Source: CAYXDR01 sp046498185
Lineage (GTDB): Bacteria > Desulfobacterota > DSM-4660 > Desulfatiglandales > Desulfatiglandaceae
Length of the DNA: 27,317 nt
Assembly (NCBI GenBank): GCA_046498185.1
Contig: JAWOBE010000018.1
Coordinates: 1 to 27,317, forward strand
Reading direction: 5' to 3'
Of this stretch, positions 6,877 through 14,294 are shown in pieces; the first letter of the stretch is position 1, and each line of letters begins with the position of its first letter. The notes below the pieces were generated by a model, which had not been told where the DNA came from, ran no database searches, and worked only from the letters and a program-made list of their open reading frames with translations. Made by a program: the position numbers and the translations under genes.

Positions 6877-7464
6877 ATGCCGAAGGTCGTATTACGTTTT
6901 TATGAAGAACTGAACGATTTTCTACCGCCATGGAGGCGCAAACACGCTTTCGAGATGGAATTTGTGGGGGAAAGGTCTGTTAAGGACATGACCGAATCTT
7001 TGGGTGTTCCCCATACCGAGATAGATCTCATTCTTGCCAACGGAAAATCTGTTGGCTTCGACTACATTCTGGAAGACGGGGACTATATAAGCGTCTATCC
7101 AGTCTTCGAGCATCTTAACTTACGAAACGTGACCAGACTCAGGGAAACCCCTCTTAGAGAAACCAGGTTCATTGCGGATGTCAACTTGAAACACATCGTT
7201 GAATACATGAAGCTGCTGGGTTTTGATGTATATTTCGATCCGAGTTTGTGCGCAAAGGAAATATTGTCAATTTCCAGATCAGAAAACAGAATAATATTGA
7301 CAAAAAGCAGGAAGCTTTTAAAGCTCAAGGATGTAACGCATGCAATTTTTATCAGGGAAGGTCCGGTCGAAGAAGAGGTAAAAAGGATTATCGACTACCT
7401 TGATATAAAAGACCGAATAAAGCCGTTTTCAAGATGTCTGATTTGCAATTCATTCTTGATTTAA
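6877..7464 (+). CDS. Ubiquitin-like/Mut7-C protein, truncated and probably catalytically degenerate
   Basis: 195 residues. Positions 1-78 form a ThiS/ubiquitin-like beta-grasp domain (Ub-Mut7C) ending in YISVYPVFE. Positions 97-190 match the PIN-like Mut7-C RNase domain (RFIADVNLKHIVEYMKLLGF, then SENRIILTK). Family members normally carry LTRDR; here it is LTKSR (141-145), so a probable metal-binding Asp is Ser144. They also end in a four-cysteine zinc ribbon; here only the first pair, RCLICN (186-191), remains before the stop four codons later. The expected second Cys pair is not seen in other frames downstream. The ATG has only a weak AGAGAG site. Convergent with hcyS, 65 bases apart. Domain call firm; loss of activity is inference. 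Confidence 0.8.
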   Translation: MPKVVLRFYEELNDFLPPWRRKHAFEMEFVGERSVKDMTESLGVPHTEIDLILANGKSVGFDYILEDGDYISVYPVFEHLNLRNVTRLRETPLRETRFIADVNLKHIVEYMKLLGFDVYFDPSLCAKEILSISRSENRIILTKSRKLLKLKDVTHAIFIREGPVEEEVKRIIDYLDIKDRIKPFSRCLICNSFLI

Positions 7465-7529
7465 CATCCATTCCCTGAGATCCAGGGATCCTGGTTGAAG
7501 AAGCCTGATCAGTTCAGGGCTGTCTTATT

Positions 7530-8705
7530 TCAGGACGGCATAGAGGGAAGCATCAGCTGGGGTTCAGTCAGCAGAAAACTGCCTTCCTCGATCCAGCTTT
7601 TCAAAGTGTTTGCAATCTCTACCGCCCTTGGGTACGAGGACAAGGGCACCGTGGGTATATTTTTTCCGTTTAGATGGATGGTGCCGCTTTTGAGTTGTGC
7701 GTAGCTTACTTCGGCGAGGGGTTTTGCTTCTCCTCGGGGGTAATCTTTTCCATAATCAATCACTTGTGTAAAAATTTCTTCATCGGATACACCGGTAAAA
7801 CGGGCAATTTCTTCATTTAATACCGGAATCGGCACGCCGACACCCATTGCGAGCGAACAACCGTATCCTAGAATGCTGACCCCGATCACCCATCTAGGGT
7901 TCATCTGTTTCATGTCTCCGTATACCATCAGGGTTCCGGCCGGGGTGCGGGGAGTGCCTCCTGGGGTTCTTTCGGCCTCCGGTTTGTGCTGGGTTCCGGG
8001 GCCTATAACATAGCCTTGGGCGCCGCCCAGGAAAATACGTGTGCCTAAACCGATTGTAAGATAGTAAGGGTCATTCATGAGAGGACTCAATTGTCCGGAA
8101 GTTGAATAATTTGCATTTCCGGCAGCAGGTTTGAGCACACCCATATATGTATAAATGGTCTTCCTGGCCAGGTTCACCGCGCAGTTGTAATTCTGGTAAG
8201 CGTTTCTGGGATTGAGCAGCATCGCGTAGGGCAGGTCTTCGAGACTCACTTTCTTTTTGACTTCCCGGTTGGGATAGCAGTCTGTGCCGTAGGCCGTGGC
8301 ACGCAACTCCACCTTTTTTCCGGCTATCAGATCATGGATAACATGGCCGCCGCCGTATTTGAATTGGCCCGGGTGGATGACATTCAAAGGGTCGTTTTCC
8401 GCCGGCTCGGTCGCTCCGATATAAGCGTCCACCGCCGCCAGCCCTCCATAGGCCGGAACATTATTCAACCAAACCTTGGATGCCCTGAGAGCCGGTTTTA
8501 CATGACCGAAATTGATAAACGCACCCGAAGAACACATCGGAGCGAACGTTCCAGTCGTCACTATGTCAACTTCCGAGGCCGCAGCTTTTGCTCCTTTGGT
8601 TTTGACTATATCGGTCATTTCGCCTGCCGTCACCACAACCACGGCACCTTTACGAATTTTTTCGTTGATTTCTTGAATTGTTTTTACTGCTTTTCGGCCG
8701 GCCAT
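7530..8705 (-). CDS. Homocysteine biosynthesis protein (DUF39/HcyS-type sulfur incorporation enzyme)
   Basis: 391 residues from ATG 8703-8705, chosen because GGAGG lies five bases upstream; a longer in-frame start gains seven residues but no site. Homologues (MA1821 in Methanosarcina, DUF39 in sulfate reducers) help turn aspartate semialdehyde into homocysteine with sulfide-derived sulfur, probably through cysteine persulfides. Recognisable segments are FAPMCSSGAFINFGH with Cys58, YGTDCYPNREV with Cys143, GGAQGYVIGPGTQH and TPAGTLMVYGDMK. No C-terminal CBS pair, present in some archaeal members, is found. The usual partner, a NIL-domain ferredoxin, is not adjacent and would have to be encoded elsewhere. 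Methionine would then be made by methylating homocysteine. Confidence 0.88.
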   Translation of the reverse strand: MAGRKAVKTIQEINEKIRKGAVVVVTAGEMTDIVKTKGAKAAASEVDIVTTGTFAPMCSSGAFINFGHVKPALRASKVWLNNVPAYGGLAAVDAYIGATEPAENDPLNVIHPGQFKYGGGHVIHDLIAGKKVELRATAYGTDCYPNREVKKKVSLEDLPYAMLLNPRNAYQNYNCAVNLARKTIYTYMGVLKPAAGNANYSTSGQLSPLMNDPYYLTIGLGTRIFLGGAQGYVIGPGTQHKPEAERTPGGTPRTPAGTLMVYGDMKQMNPRWVIGVSILGYGCSLAMGVGVPIPVLNEEIARFTGVSDEEIFTQVIDYGKDYPRGEAKPLAEVSYAQLKSGTIHLNGKNIPTVPLSSYPRAVEIANTLKSWIEEGSFLLTEPQLMLPSMPS

Positions 8706-9006
8706 CCGTTCCTCCGCTGTCCACATGAATTTGATTCCTGGAATACCGGAATCCAGAAATTTCTCCGAAGTTTACTTTACTGGAAGCTCAGTGACAAATA
8801 AAAAAATGGCGGCTGTGCGTTGCAGACGAGGTAGAACCGCCTTGATAAAAAGGAATCTTGATGGCCTCGTAAACGTGCCATCTCCGCCTTATCGGCGTCG
8901 GGGTCGCTGTCGGCATCGGTATCGGAAGTTGATCGGCGGCCTTTTCGACCCCGACTCCGAGGGACATGGTTGTTTTGACTCTTTACGGTCTCATCGATCT
9001 TGATTT
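8706..9006. other. 301-base repeat-bearing spacer between lnt and hcyS
   Basis: Lies downstream of lnt and upstream of the homocysteine gene on the minus strand. It contains an imperfect inverted repeat near 8739-8761 (TTCCTGGA...TCCAGAAA) and one copy of the dispersed repeat at 8860-8954. Low-complexity Asp/Pro/Thr-rich frames over the repeat are not believable genes. No terminator with a U-run is evident for lnt. Confidence 0.55.
8860..8954. repeat. Dispersed intergenic repeat, copy 1
   Basis: The 56 bases 8899-8954 match 27258-27313 with about five differences; the first 34 bases differ at one position. A second shared block, GATGGCCTCGTAAAC (8860-8874), corresponds to GACGGCGTCGTAAAA at 27181-27195. 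The element therefore has two conserved ends, with a middle that differs between copies. It has the look of the GTCGGTATCGG-rich dispersed repeats of Desulfobacterota genomes (from memory, not checked). Confidence 0.75.
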
Positions 9007-10572
9007 TCATGGTCGGGATTTCGGGCGCCGGGAAAAGAAAAGCCCTAGCAAAAGCACGGCCGCATTGAATGTCAGGGTCGGCAGGTCGCCGTAACGGGCA
9101 TAGAATGTCGGAGGCGAGTCGGCGGCGTTAACGGTGCAGAGCATCAACTCACGGGTGAAGAGATCCGTGCGTTCACGGATTTTCCCAAAGCGGTCGATGC
9201 ATGCGCTGATTCCGGTATTGGCGGCACGGATCATAGGTTTGCGTTGTTCGATGCTTCTAAACACTGACATGGCCAGGTGTTGATGAGGGGCGCTGCTTCG
9301 TCCGAACCAGGCGTCGTTTGTCAGGTTTACGAAAAAATCGGCTCCTGCCAGAGCCTGTCTCCGGGCATGAGCCGGAAAGATCACCTCGAAGCAAATCATC
9401 GCTCCCGGCCTCGGCCTGATGTCACCCAATGGGGAGATATCAGTGCCGGAGGTGAAGTCGCCGGCCGCAGGCACAAGCCTGTTTACAAAAAACAGGATGC
9501 TTTTGAACGGCACGTATTCCCCAAACGGAACAAGATATACTTTATCATAAAAATCCTTTTTTTGTTCCGGAGATAGCAGGTAGGCCCTGTTAAAAAATTT
9601 TACTCCCTTCTGACTTTTTTCATAGGCGGGAGAACCGAAAATGAGTGAAATTTTGTTTTCGGTGAGAAAACTGAACAGCATGTCCTCGAATTCCATGTTT
9701 TCCTGGAAATAAAATGGAGTTGCAGTTTCGGGCCATACCACAAGATCGGGTGAATATTCCACAGCCTTCTCCGTCAGGCTCATATAAATTTCGACCGTGT
9801 CAGCGCGGTAGGCTTCGTCCCATTTCAAGCCTTGATCGATATTCGGCTGGATGACGGCGGCTTTAAAGTGCTGAGGAGTCCCTGCGTTCTCTTTCATCGT
9901 AAGCGACCCATAGAAGGAGGCAAAAACCAGGGCTGAAACGGCAAATGCGATGTTTAAAAATGTCTTGAAACTCAAACGGGCCGATGTTGATGAAAAAAGT
10001 TGGAATACCGCGACGTTTACCAGCACCACCAGGAAAGAGACCCAGTAGACTCCGCCTAGGTCGGAGATTTGAATGATTGACAGGCGCTGATACTGAGTGT
10101 ATCCGGCAAGGCACCACGGAAAGCCTATGATCAGGTTCGCTCGTGCATATTCGAGGGCAACCCATGCCGCTGCGATAAAAATGCTGGAGAAAGGTAATTT
10201 TATAAATTTGGATGAAATCGCGGAAAAAAAACCGATGTATAAGGCGAGATAGAAAGAAACAGCGCAAAGGGCTATTATTCCTACCGGAATAGGCAGGCCT
10301 CCATAACGCTGTAATACGAAAACAATCCAATATATTAGAGTTATGAAATGGACGATTCCAGCAACATACCCGAGGCGAAAGGCCTCGGCAGGCGCCCTGT
10401 TTTGGATTGCTATGAGAAGCGGAACGAGACAAATCCAGGCAAGCCAGTGCGTAGGTAAAGGCGGGAAAGAGGCGGTCAGCAACATCCCTGAAAGAGCAGC
10501 CCCAAGCCATGGAAGAATTGTATTGGTGAAATTTAATCTGGATTTATAGTGATATATGGACGTCTCGGCCAC
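9007..10572 (-). CDS. lnt: Apolipoprotein N-acyltransferase
   Basis: A 521-residue inner-membrane enzyme that adds the third acyl chain to lipoproteins, needed for their export to the outer membrane. The N-terminal part (about 15-220) has six or more membrane helices. The C-terminal nitrilase-like domain shows the catalytic triad: Glu282 in VVWPETATP, Lys344 in YDKVYLVPFGEYVPF and Cys394 in AMICFEVIFP (a Tyr often follows Cys; here it is Phe). A final membrane helix (FNAAVLLLGLFF) closes the protein. The start is a GTG (10570-10572) 11 bases after the corC stop with no good ribosome site, so it may rely on coupling; the exact start is uncertain. corC-lnt order is common in proteobacteria. Confidence 0.95.
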   Translation of the reverse strand: MAETSIYHYKSRLNFTNTILPWLGAALSGMLLTASFPPLPTHWLAWICLVPLLIAIQNRAPAEAFRLGYVAGIVHFITLIYWIVFVLQRYGGLPIPVGIIALCAVSFYLALYIGFFSAISSKFIKLPFSSIFIAAAWVALEYARANLIIGFPWCLAGYTQYQRLSIIQISDLGGVYWVSFLVVLVNVAVFQLFSSTSARLSFKTFLNIAFAVSALVFASFYGSLTMKENAGTPQHFKAAVIQPNIDQGLKWDEAYRADTVEIYMSLTEKAVEYSPDLVVWPETATPFYFQENMEFEDMLFSFLTENKISLIFGSPAYEKSQKGVKFFNRAYLLSPEQKKDFYDKVYLVPFGEYVPFKSILFFVNRLVPAAGDFTSGTDISPLGDIRPRPGAMICFEVIFPAHARRQALAGADFFVNLTNDAWFGRSSAPHQHLAMSVFRSIEQRKPMIRAANTGISACIDRFGKIRERTDLFTRELMLCTVNAADSPPTFYARYGDLPTLTFNAAVLLLGLFFSRRPKSRP

Positions 10573-10583
10573 AGGTCTGCTTG

Positions 10584-11507
10584 TTAGTTGACGCCGGTTT
10601 CCAGATGATCTGTAAACACGGCCCCAGCACTGGGTTCTATGAGAACTTCATCAATCTTTCGCTGGTCGGATTTTTGAATAACCAGCGTAATGCCTTCAAA
10701 AGGTATCTTTTCACCTGCTTCGGGAATCCTACCAAGCAGATGTATAATAAGGCCTCCAACGGATTCAAAATCGCCTTTGGGAAGTTTAACATTTAAAAAT
10801 TCTTCAAGTTTTTCGGCTTCCATCCTGGCATCTACAAGCGCGGTGCCGTCATCATGAATCGTGAGAAACGGTGTGTCCTGGTCGTGCTCGTCCAGTATTT
10901 CACCCACAATTTCTTCGAGGATATCTTCTATGGTAATGATTCCGGAAGTCCCGCCATATTCGTCGGTCACCACAGCCATGTGGGTTTGTTTTTCCTTGAG
11001 TTCGCGAAAAAGTTCAGCAAGCGGTTTGGTTTCCGGTACAAAAAAAGGGGCCCTCAGAAGATTTGAAGGAATCGGTGTCTCCGGTGCTTCCCCCCAAAGT
11101 CTCAAGAGGTCTTTTGCGTGAAGGATTCCTTCTATTTTGTCTATTGTGCCTGAAAAAATTGGAATCCGGGTGTGGCCGCATTCCCTTACAAGGTGGATGA
11201 CTTCCCCGAGGGTGGCGTTCAAAGGGGCTGCGGACATCTCTGTGCGGGGGACCATGATGGAATGGGCCTGGGTTTCACGAAGCTCCAGGACGCCATGAAC
11301 CATGTGGGACTCCTCGTCGCTAACCAGCCCCTTGGCCATCCCTTCGTCCATGAGATCCTGAATTTCGTCGGCGATGACGTTGGATCCATCGGGGTGGGTC
11401 TTTTTTCTGATGAAATCCCTGATGAATGCCAAAAAACCTTGTGACGACTCCGCTTCCAAGGAATACCTTTTTTTTATGTTCAGCCATGAATGACCGGTGA
11501 AGGTCAT
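10584..11507 (-). CDS. corC: CorC/HlyC-family CBS-domain protein
   Basis: 307 residues from ATG 11505-11507. A TTG five codons earlier also lies in frame, and neither has a convincing ribosome site, so the start is uncertain. A helical N-terminus is followed by a CBS pair (about 65-185: HSIMVPRTEM, HTRIPIF, KDLLRLW, then MAVVTDEYGGTSGIITIEDILEEIVGEI) and a C-terminal CorC_HlyC domain (about 205-290: DGTALVDARMEAEKLEEFL, then VGGLIIHLLGRIPEAGE). No membrane DUF21 domain is present, matching the short CorC type implicated in Mg2+/Co2+ resistance with CorA or other membrane partners. It is co-transcribed with lnt. The tRNA-Gly gene lies divergently upstream. Confidence 0.9.
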   Translation of the reverse strand: MTFTGHSWLNIKKRYSLEAESSQGFLAFIRDFIRKKTHPDGSNVIADEIQDLMDEGMAKGLVSDEESHMVHGVLELRETQAHSIMVPRTEMSAAPLNATLGEVIHLVRECGHTRIPIFSGTIDKIEGILHAKDLLRLWGEAPETPIPSNLLRAPFFVPETKPLAELFRELKEKQTHMAVVTDEYGGTSGIITIEDILEEIVGEILDEHDQDTPFLTIHDDGTALVDARMEAEKLEEFLNVKLPKGDFESVGGLIIHLLGRIPEAGEKIPFEGITLVIQKSDQRKIDEVLIEPSAGAVFTDHLETGVN

Positions 11508-11638
11508 GCTTCGACAATGCAAATGAAAATATAGATTTATATTGAGCGTGATGTCAAGAACTTTGCGGGTCTAAAAAAAGGTTCGTGGTCCCATTTGAAT
11601 CCTCCGCTGTGCTTGCTATATTTGGGCGTTGATATTTC

Positions 11639-11667
11639 TTGACTAACACTGGAACCGGATGTATATT
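11639..11667 (+). promoter_or_regulatory. Strong sigma70-type promoter for tRNA-Gly and possibly the rimP operon
   Basis: TTGACT (11639-11644) and TATATT (11662-11667) are exactly 17 bases apart, close to consensus. Transcription would begin about 100 bases before the tRNA. No other promoter of this quality was noticed before rimP; a weaker TTGGCG (11934) with TATTAT (11959) has a 19-base spacer. Confidence 0.7.
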
Positions 11668-11775
11668 CCATATGTTCTATCCTCTGACTAGGAATATTTC
11701 CGTATCGGCAGAGCATCTTTATAAGGCCGAAAAAGTTAAAGAGGATACGCGGAGCATGGTCACACCGTTGAATAA

Positions 11776-11851
11776 GCGGGCATAGCTCAGCTGGTAGAGT
11801 ACAAGCTTCCCAAGCTTGGTGTCGCGGGTTCGAGCCCCGTTGCCCGCTCCA
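11776..11851 (+). tRNA. tRNA-Gly (anticodon CCC)
   Basis: A complete 76-base cloverleaf with encoded CCA. The acceptor arm is GCGGGCA/TGCCCGC, and the D stem GCTC/GAGT has one G-U pair. The anticodon stem CAAGC/GCTTG encloses the loop TTCCCAA, giving anticodon CCC, which reads GGG. The T arm is GCGGG-TTCGAGC-CCCGT (last pair G-U), with discriminator T then CCA. A T-run follows directly (11853-11858) without a clear hairpin of its own, although the terminator at 12015 could serve it. Confidence 0.96.
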
Positions 11852-11889
11852 TTTTTTGATGTTAGGTGCGGCCTGATTACCCTTTTTGA

Positions 11890-11951
11890 GGTCCGTATCG
11901 CCTATTAGGGCGGCGGTACTTCGAATTGCGGACTTGGCGATGGGTCTGGAC
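11890..11951 (+). promoter_or_regulatory. Structured leader with mutually exclusive pairings upstream of rimP
   Basis: GTCCG (11891-11895) can pair with CGGAC (11929-11933). ATCGCC (11897-11902) can pair with GGCGAT (11936-11941), extended by GTCC (11891-11894) with GGAC (11948-11951). The first pairing and the second pair of arms cross, so they either exclude one another or form a pseudoknot. Followed by a terminator before rimP, this resembles an attenuation leader. By-eye pairing only; no known riboswitch class was recognised. Confidence 0.35.
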
Positions 11952-12014
11952 ACCGGTGTATTATACTGGTGATCTGTTGATTTATTGCTTATCATGTAGT
12001 CTGCAAATCAGGAA

Positions 12015-12038
12015 GCGGGCCGCAAAGCCCGTTTTTTT
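12015..12038 (+). terminator. Intrinsic terminator or attenuator between tRNA-Gly and rimP
   Basis: CGGGC (12016-12020) pairs with GCCCG (12027-12031), with G12015-T12032 as a possible sixth wobble pair. The loop is CGCAAA, followed by seven T (12032-12038). The stem is short, which is the kind of terminator that often depends on NusA. It may simply end the tRNA transcript, or it may let part of the transcription through into rimP-nusA. Confidence 0.75.
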
Positions 12039-12080
12039 ATTGTGAATTTTGTTACGCGAAGCACAGCAAGGATTGCTTAT

Positions 12081-12545
12081 ATGTTTGTGGCCGAAAGAGT
12101 CACTGGGCGGGTTACGGCTCTTGTTGAACCGGTGATCGAAGAAATGGGTTTCGAGCTGGTTGACGTGGAATTTTTGACAGACAGGGGTCGAAAGGTGCTT
12201 CGGATTTATGTCGATGCCGAGGGCGGAATAACCCTCGATGAATGCGTTGAAGTAAGCAGGGAAGTCGGAACTCTGATCGATTTGGAAGATGTGGTTTCCG
12301 ATCAATATGTTCTTGAAGTGAGTTCCCCGGGACTCGACAGACCTCTGAAGAAAGAGAAGGATTTCGCAGCTGCGGTGGGTCGGAAGGTAAAGGTGAAAAT
12401 GAAAAAGCCGGTGGAGCAACGGCGGAATTTCACCGGAATATTGAAGAGTTTTGAAAACGACGTAATTACATTGCAGTTTGATAATCACATTGTAGATTTG
12501 CCCTTGAAGGAAGTCGAAAGTGCCAGAATTGTGTATGAATTTTAG
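12081..12545 (+). CDS. rimP: Ribosome maturation factor RimP
   Basis: 154 residues from ATG 12081, which has AAGGA eight bases upstream; an earlier GTG at 12042 starts inside the terminator tail without a ribosome site. RimP binds the immature 30S subunit and helps assemble its head. The N-terminal alpha/beta domain (about 8-75) contains GFELVDVEF and RKVLRIYVD. The junction VLEVSSPGLDRPLKKEKDF (about 90-108) is the most recognisable family motif. The C-terminal SH3-like barrel has VKVKMKKP and FTGILKSFE. It is the first gene of the translation cluster, 78 bases before nusA. Confidence 0.95.
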   Translation: MFVAERVTGRVTALVEPVIEEMGFELVDVEFLTDRGRKVLRIYVDAEGGITLDECVEVSREVGTLIDLEDVVSDQYVLEVSSPGLDRPLKKEKDFAAAVGRKVKVKMKKPVEQRRNFTGILKSFENDVITLQFDNHIVDLPLKEVESARIVYEF

Positions 12546-12623
12546 GGTAACCGGTATCCGGTTTTTTTACATCAACGGATTGTAAAATCCGCAGGAAGTC
12601 AATTATCGGTGGAGTGAAATAAC

Positions 12624-13961
12624 ATGGTTTCCGATTTGTCCAAAATGATCGAGCAAGTCAGCCGTGAAAAGGGTGTGGATCCGAGAGTGTTGGTAACGGC
12701 GCTCGAAGAGGCGGTCAAGGCTGCTGCACGCAAAAAACACGGCCCCGATTACGAACTTGAAGTGAGCTATAATGAAGAGGCCGGAGAAGTCGAGGTTTTC
12801 GAGTTCAAGGAGGTCGTCGAACAGGTCGTCAATGAACATCTCGAAGTTTCTTTCGAAGAAGCTAAAGAGCTTGATCCCGAATCGGAGCTCGGTGACAGCC
12901 TTGGCATAAAGATGGATACAAACACATTCGGAAGAATTGCGGCACAGTCGGCCAAACAGGTCATTATGCAGAGGCTCAAAGAAGCTGAAAGGGACATCGT
13001 TTACGATGATTTCAAGGACCGTCGTGGAGAAATAATAAACGGCATCGTTCAGCGTTTCGATAGAGGGGCGATCATCGTCAACCTCGGCCGTACGGAAGCT
13101 GAACTCCCGGTGAAGGAACAAGTGCCACGGGAACCATACAAGCAGGGAGACAGAATCAGGGCTTACATACTGGAAATCAGGCAGTTCAGCCGGGGGCCCC
13201 AAATAATTCTGTCGCGGACTCATCCTAATTTTGTGGCCGCACTTTTTGAAAACGAGGTTCCGGAGATAGCCGAAGGAATTGTCGAGATCGTACAGGTTGC
13301 TCGGGAATCGGGCAGCCGATCGAAAATAGCGGTAAAGAGCAGAGACTCGGATGTCGATCCCGTCGGCGCGTGTGTAGGCATGAAAGGAAGGCGGGTTCAG
13401 GCGGTTGTCCAGGAATTGAGAGGAGAAAAAATCGATATCGTTCCATTTGACGCGGATCCTGCCAAATTCATATGCAATGCTCTGGCCCCAGCTGAAATTA
13501 CCCGAGTGATCGTTGACGAGAACAATCGTTCGATGGAGGTTGTCGTCGCCGATGATCAACTATCTCTTGCGATCGGGAAAAAAGGGCAAAACGTACGCCT
13601 TGCCTCGAGGCTTACAGGGTGGCGATTGGATGTGGTCGGGGAAACTGCATATAACAAGAATTTGAAAGACGGCTACCGATCGTTGCTTGATCTGTCCGGG
13701 GTCGGGGAAAAAATGGCTACAGATCTGCATACTGAAGGATTCGGCTCCGCAGAAGATATTTCCCGTGCCTCTGCGGCCGATCTTATGGATGTCGTTGGTA
13801 TCGATGAAGAAATGGCGAGATCACTGATCCGTGAGGCTGATAAATATGTTGCAAAAAAGCGTGCGCAGGGGATCCTGCCAGCTGAATCTCAGGAAAAGGA
13901 AATAACGCCGCCTGCTCCGGCCGGGAATTCGGATGCAGAAGATTCAACCGAGCCGGAGTGA
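12624..13961 (+). CDS. nusA: Transcription termination/antitermination factor NusA
   Basis: 445 residues. NusA binds RNA polymerase, prolongs pauses and tunes termination and antitermination. Domains in order: NusA N-domain (about 1-125), S1 (about 132-200, GEIINGIVQRFDRGAIIVNL), KH1 and KH2 (about 230-340, with VGACVGMKGRRVQAVVQEL and LAIGKKGQNVRLASRLTGW), then a helix-hairpin-helix stretch (about 350-410, LLDLSGVGEKMATDL and VVGIDEEMARSLI) and a short Pro/Asp/Glu-rich tail. The tail is shorter than the double acidic repeat of E. coli. GGTGGAG lies upstream of the ATG. The end touches or overlaps ylxR. Confidence 0.98.
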   Translation: MVSDLSKMIEQVSREKGVDPRVLVTALEEAVKAAARKKHGPDYELEVSYNEEAGEVEVFEFKEVVEQVVNEHLEVSFEEAKELDPESELGDSLGIKMDTNTFGRIAAQSAKQVIMQRLKEAERDIVYDDFKDRRGEIINGIVQRFDRGAIIVNLGRTEAELPVKEQVPREPYKQGDRIRAYILEIRQFSRGPQIILSRTHPNFVAALFENEVPEIAEGIVEIVQVARESGSRSKIAVKSRDSDVDPVGACVGMKGRRVQAVVQELRGEKIDIVPFDADPAKFICNALAPAEITRVIVDENNRSMEVVVADDQLSLAIGKKGQNVRLASRLTGWRLDVVGETAYNKNLKDGYRSLLDLSGVGEKMATDLHTEGFGSAEDISRASAADLMDVVGIDEEMARSLIREADKYVAKKRAQGILPAESQEKEITPPAPAGNSDAEDSTEPE

Positions 13962-14250
13962 GGCCTTGATCCGAGGTAAAGAGCATTCACCAATAAGGAC
14001 ATGCATCTCATGCGGCAGAAAAAATTTCAAAAATGTTCTAATTCGGCTCGTTTTAAATGATGAACATGAGGTGAAGCTCGACCGGAGGGGATCTATGCCG
14101 GGTAGAGGTGCTTATGTATGCCGGCGGAAAGAATGCATCCAACGGGCGATGCAGGCACGTGTCCTCTGTAAGGCTTTCCGGAGTCCGGGTCCGTTCACGT
14201 TTAGATTTTTGCGGACCCATGAAGACATAAGGCTGATTGAAATTTTTTAA
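13933..14250 (+). CDS. ylxR: YlxR (DUF448) RNA-binding family protein
   Basis: Up to 105 residues. The family signature is complete: PIRTCISCGRK, then VLIRLVLNDE, RRGSMPGRGAYVCRRKECIQRA. YlxR is a small basic protein encoded between nusA and infB in many bacteria; relatives bind nucleic acid or modulate ribonuclease P, and its role here is not known. The ATG at 13933 would overlap nusA by 29 bases without a ribosome site. A TTG at 13966, five bases after the nusA stop and behind GGAGTGAGG, is an equally good or better start (94 residues). Confidence 0.88.
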   Translation: MQKIQPSRSEALIRGKEHSPIRTCISCGRKNFKNVLIRLVLNDEHEVKLDRRGSMPGRGAYVCRRKECIQRAMQARVLCKAFRSPGPFTFRFLRTHEDIRLIEIF

Positions 14251-14294
14251 GCTTTCCGGGGGCGGCGCAAAAGATAATAGTTTTGGGGGAGTAT

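Noticed and set aside
7473..7494. Overlapping small inverted repeats between the converging Ub-Mut7-C and hcyS genes as a bidirectional terminator
   Set aside because: Five-base stems only and no T-run on either strand.
8777..9010. A small minus-strand frame rich in Asp, Thr and Ser across repeat copy 1
   Set aside because: The bias comes from the dispersed repeat; copy 2 does not keep the same frame, so no coding constraint is visible.
9863..10510. A 215-codon minus-strand frame inside lnt
   Set aside because: Same strand, other frame of lnt; lnt is continuous and carries all catalytic residues.
11537..11995. A 152-codon minus-strand frame over the tRNA-Gly gene
   Set aside because: It is the antisense of the tRNA and its flanks; the peptide GSNPRHQAWEACTLPAELC is the familiar spurious translation of tRNA regions.
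12603..13559. A 318-codon minus-strand frame opposite nusA
   Set aside because: It is a shadow of a clearly conserved nusA, with no family motifs and no ribosome site.
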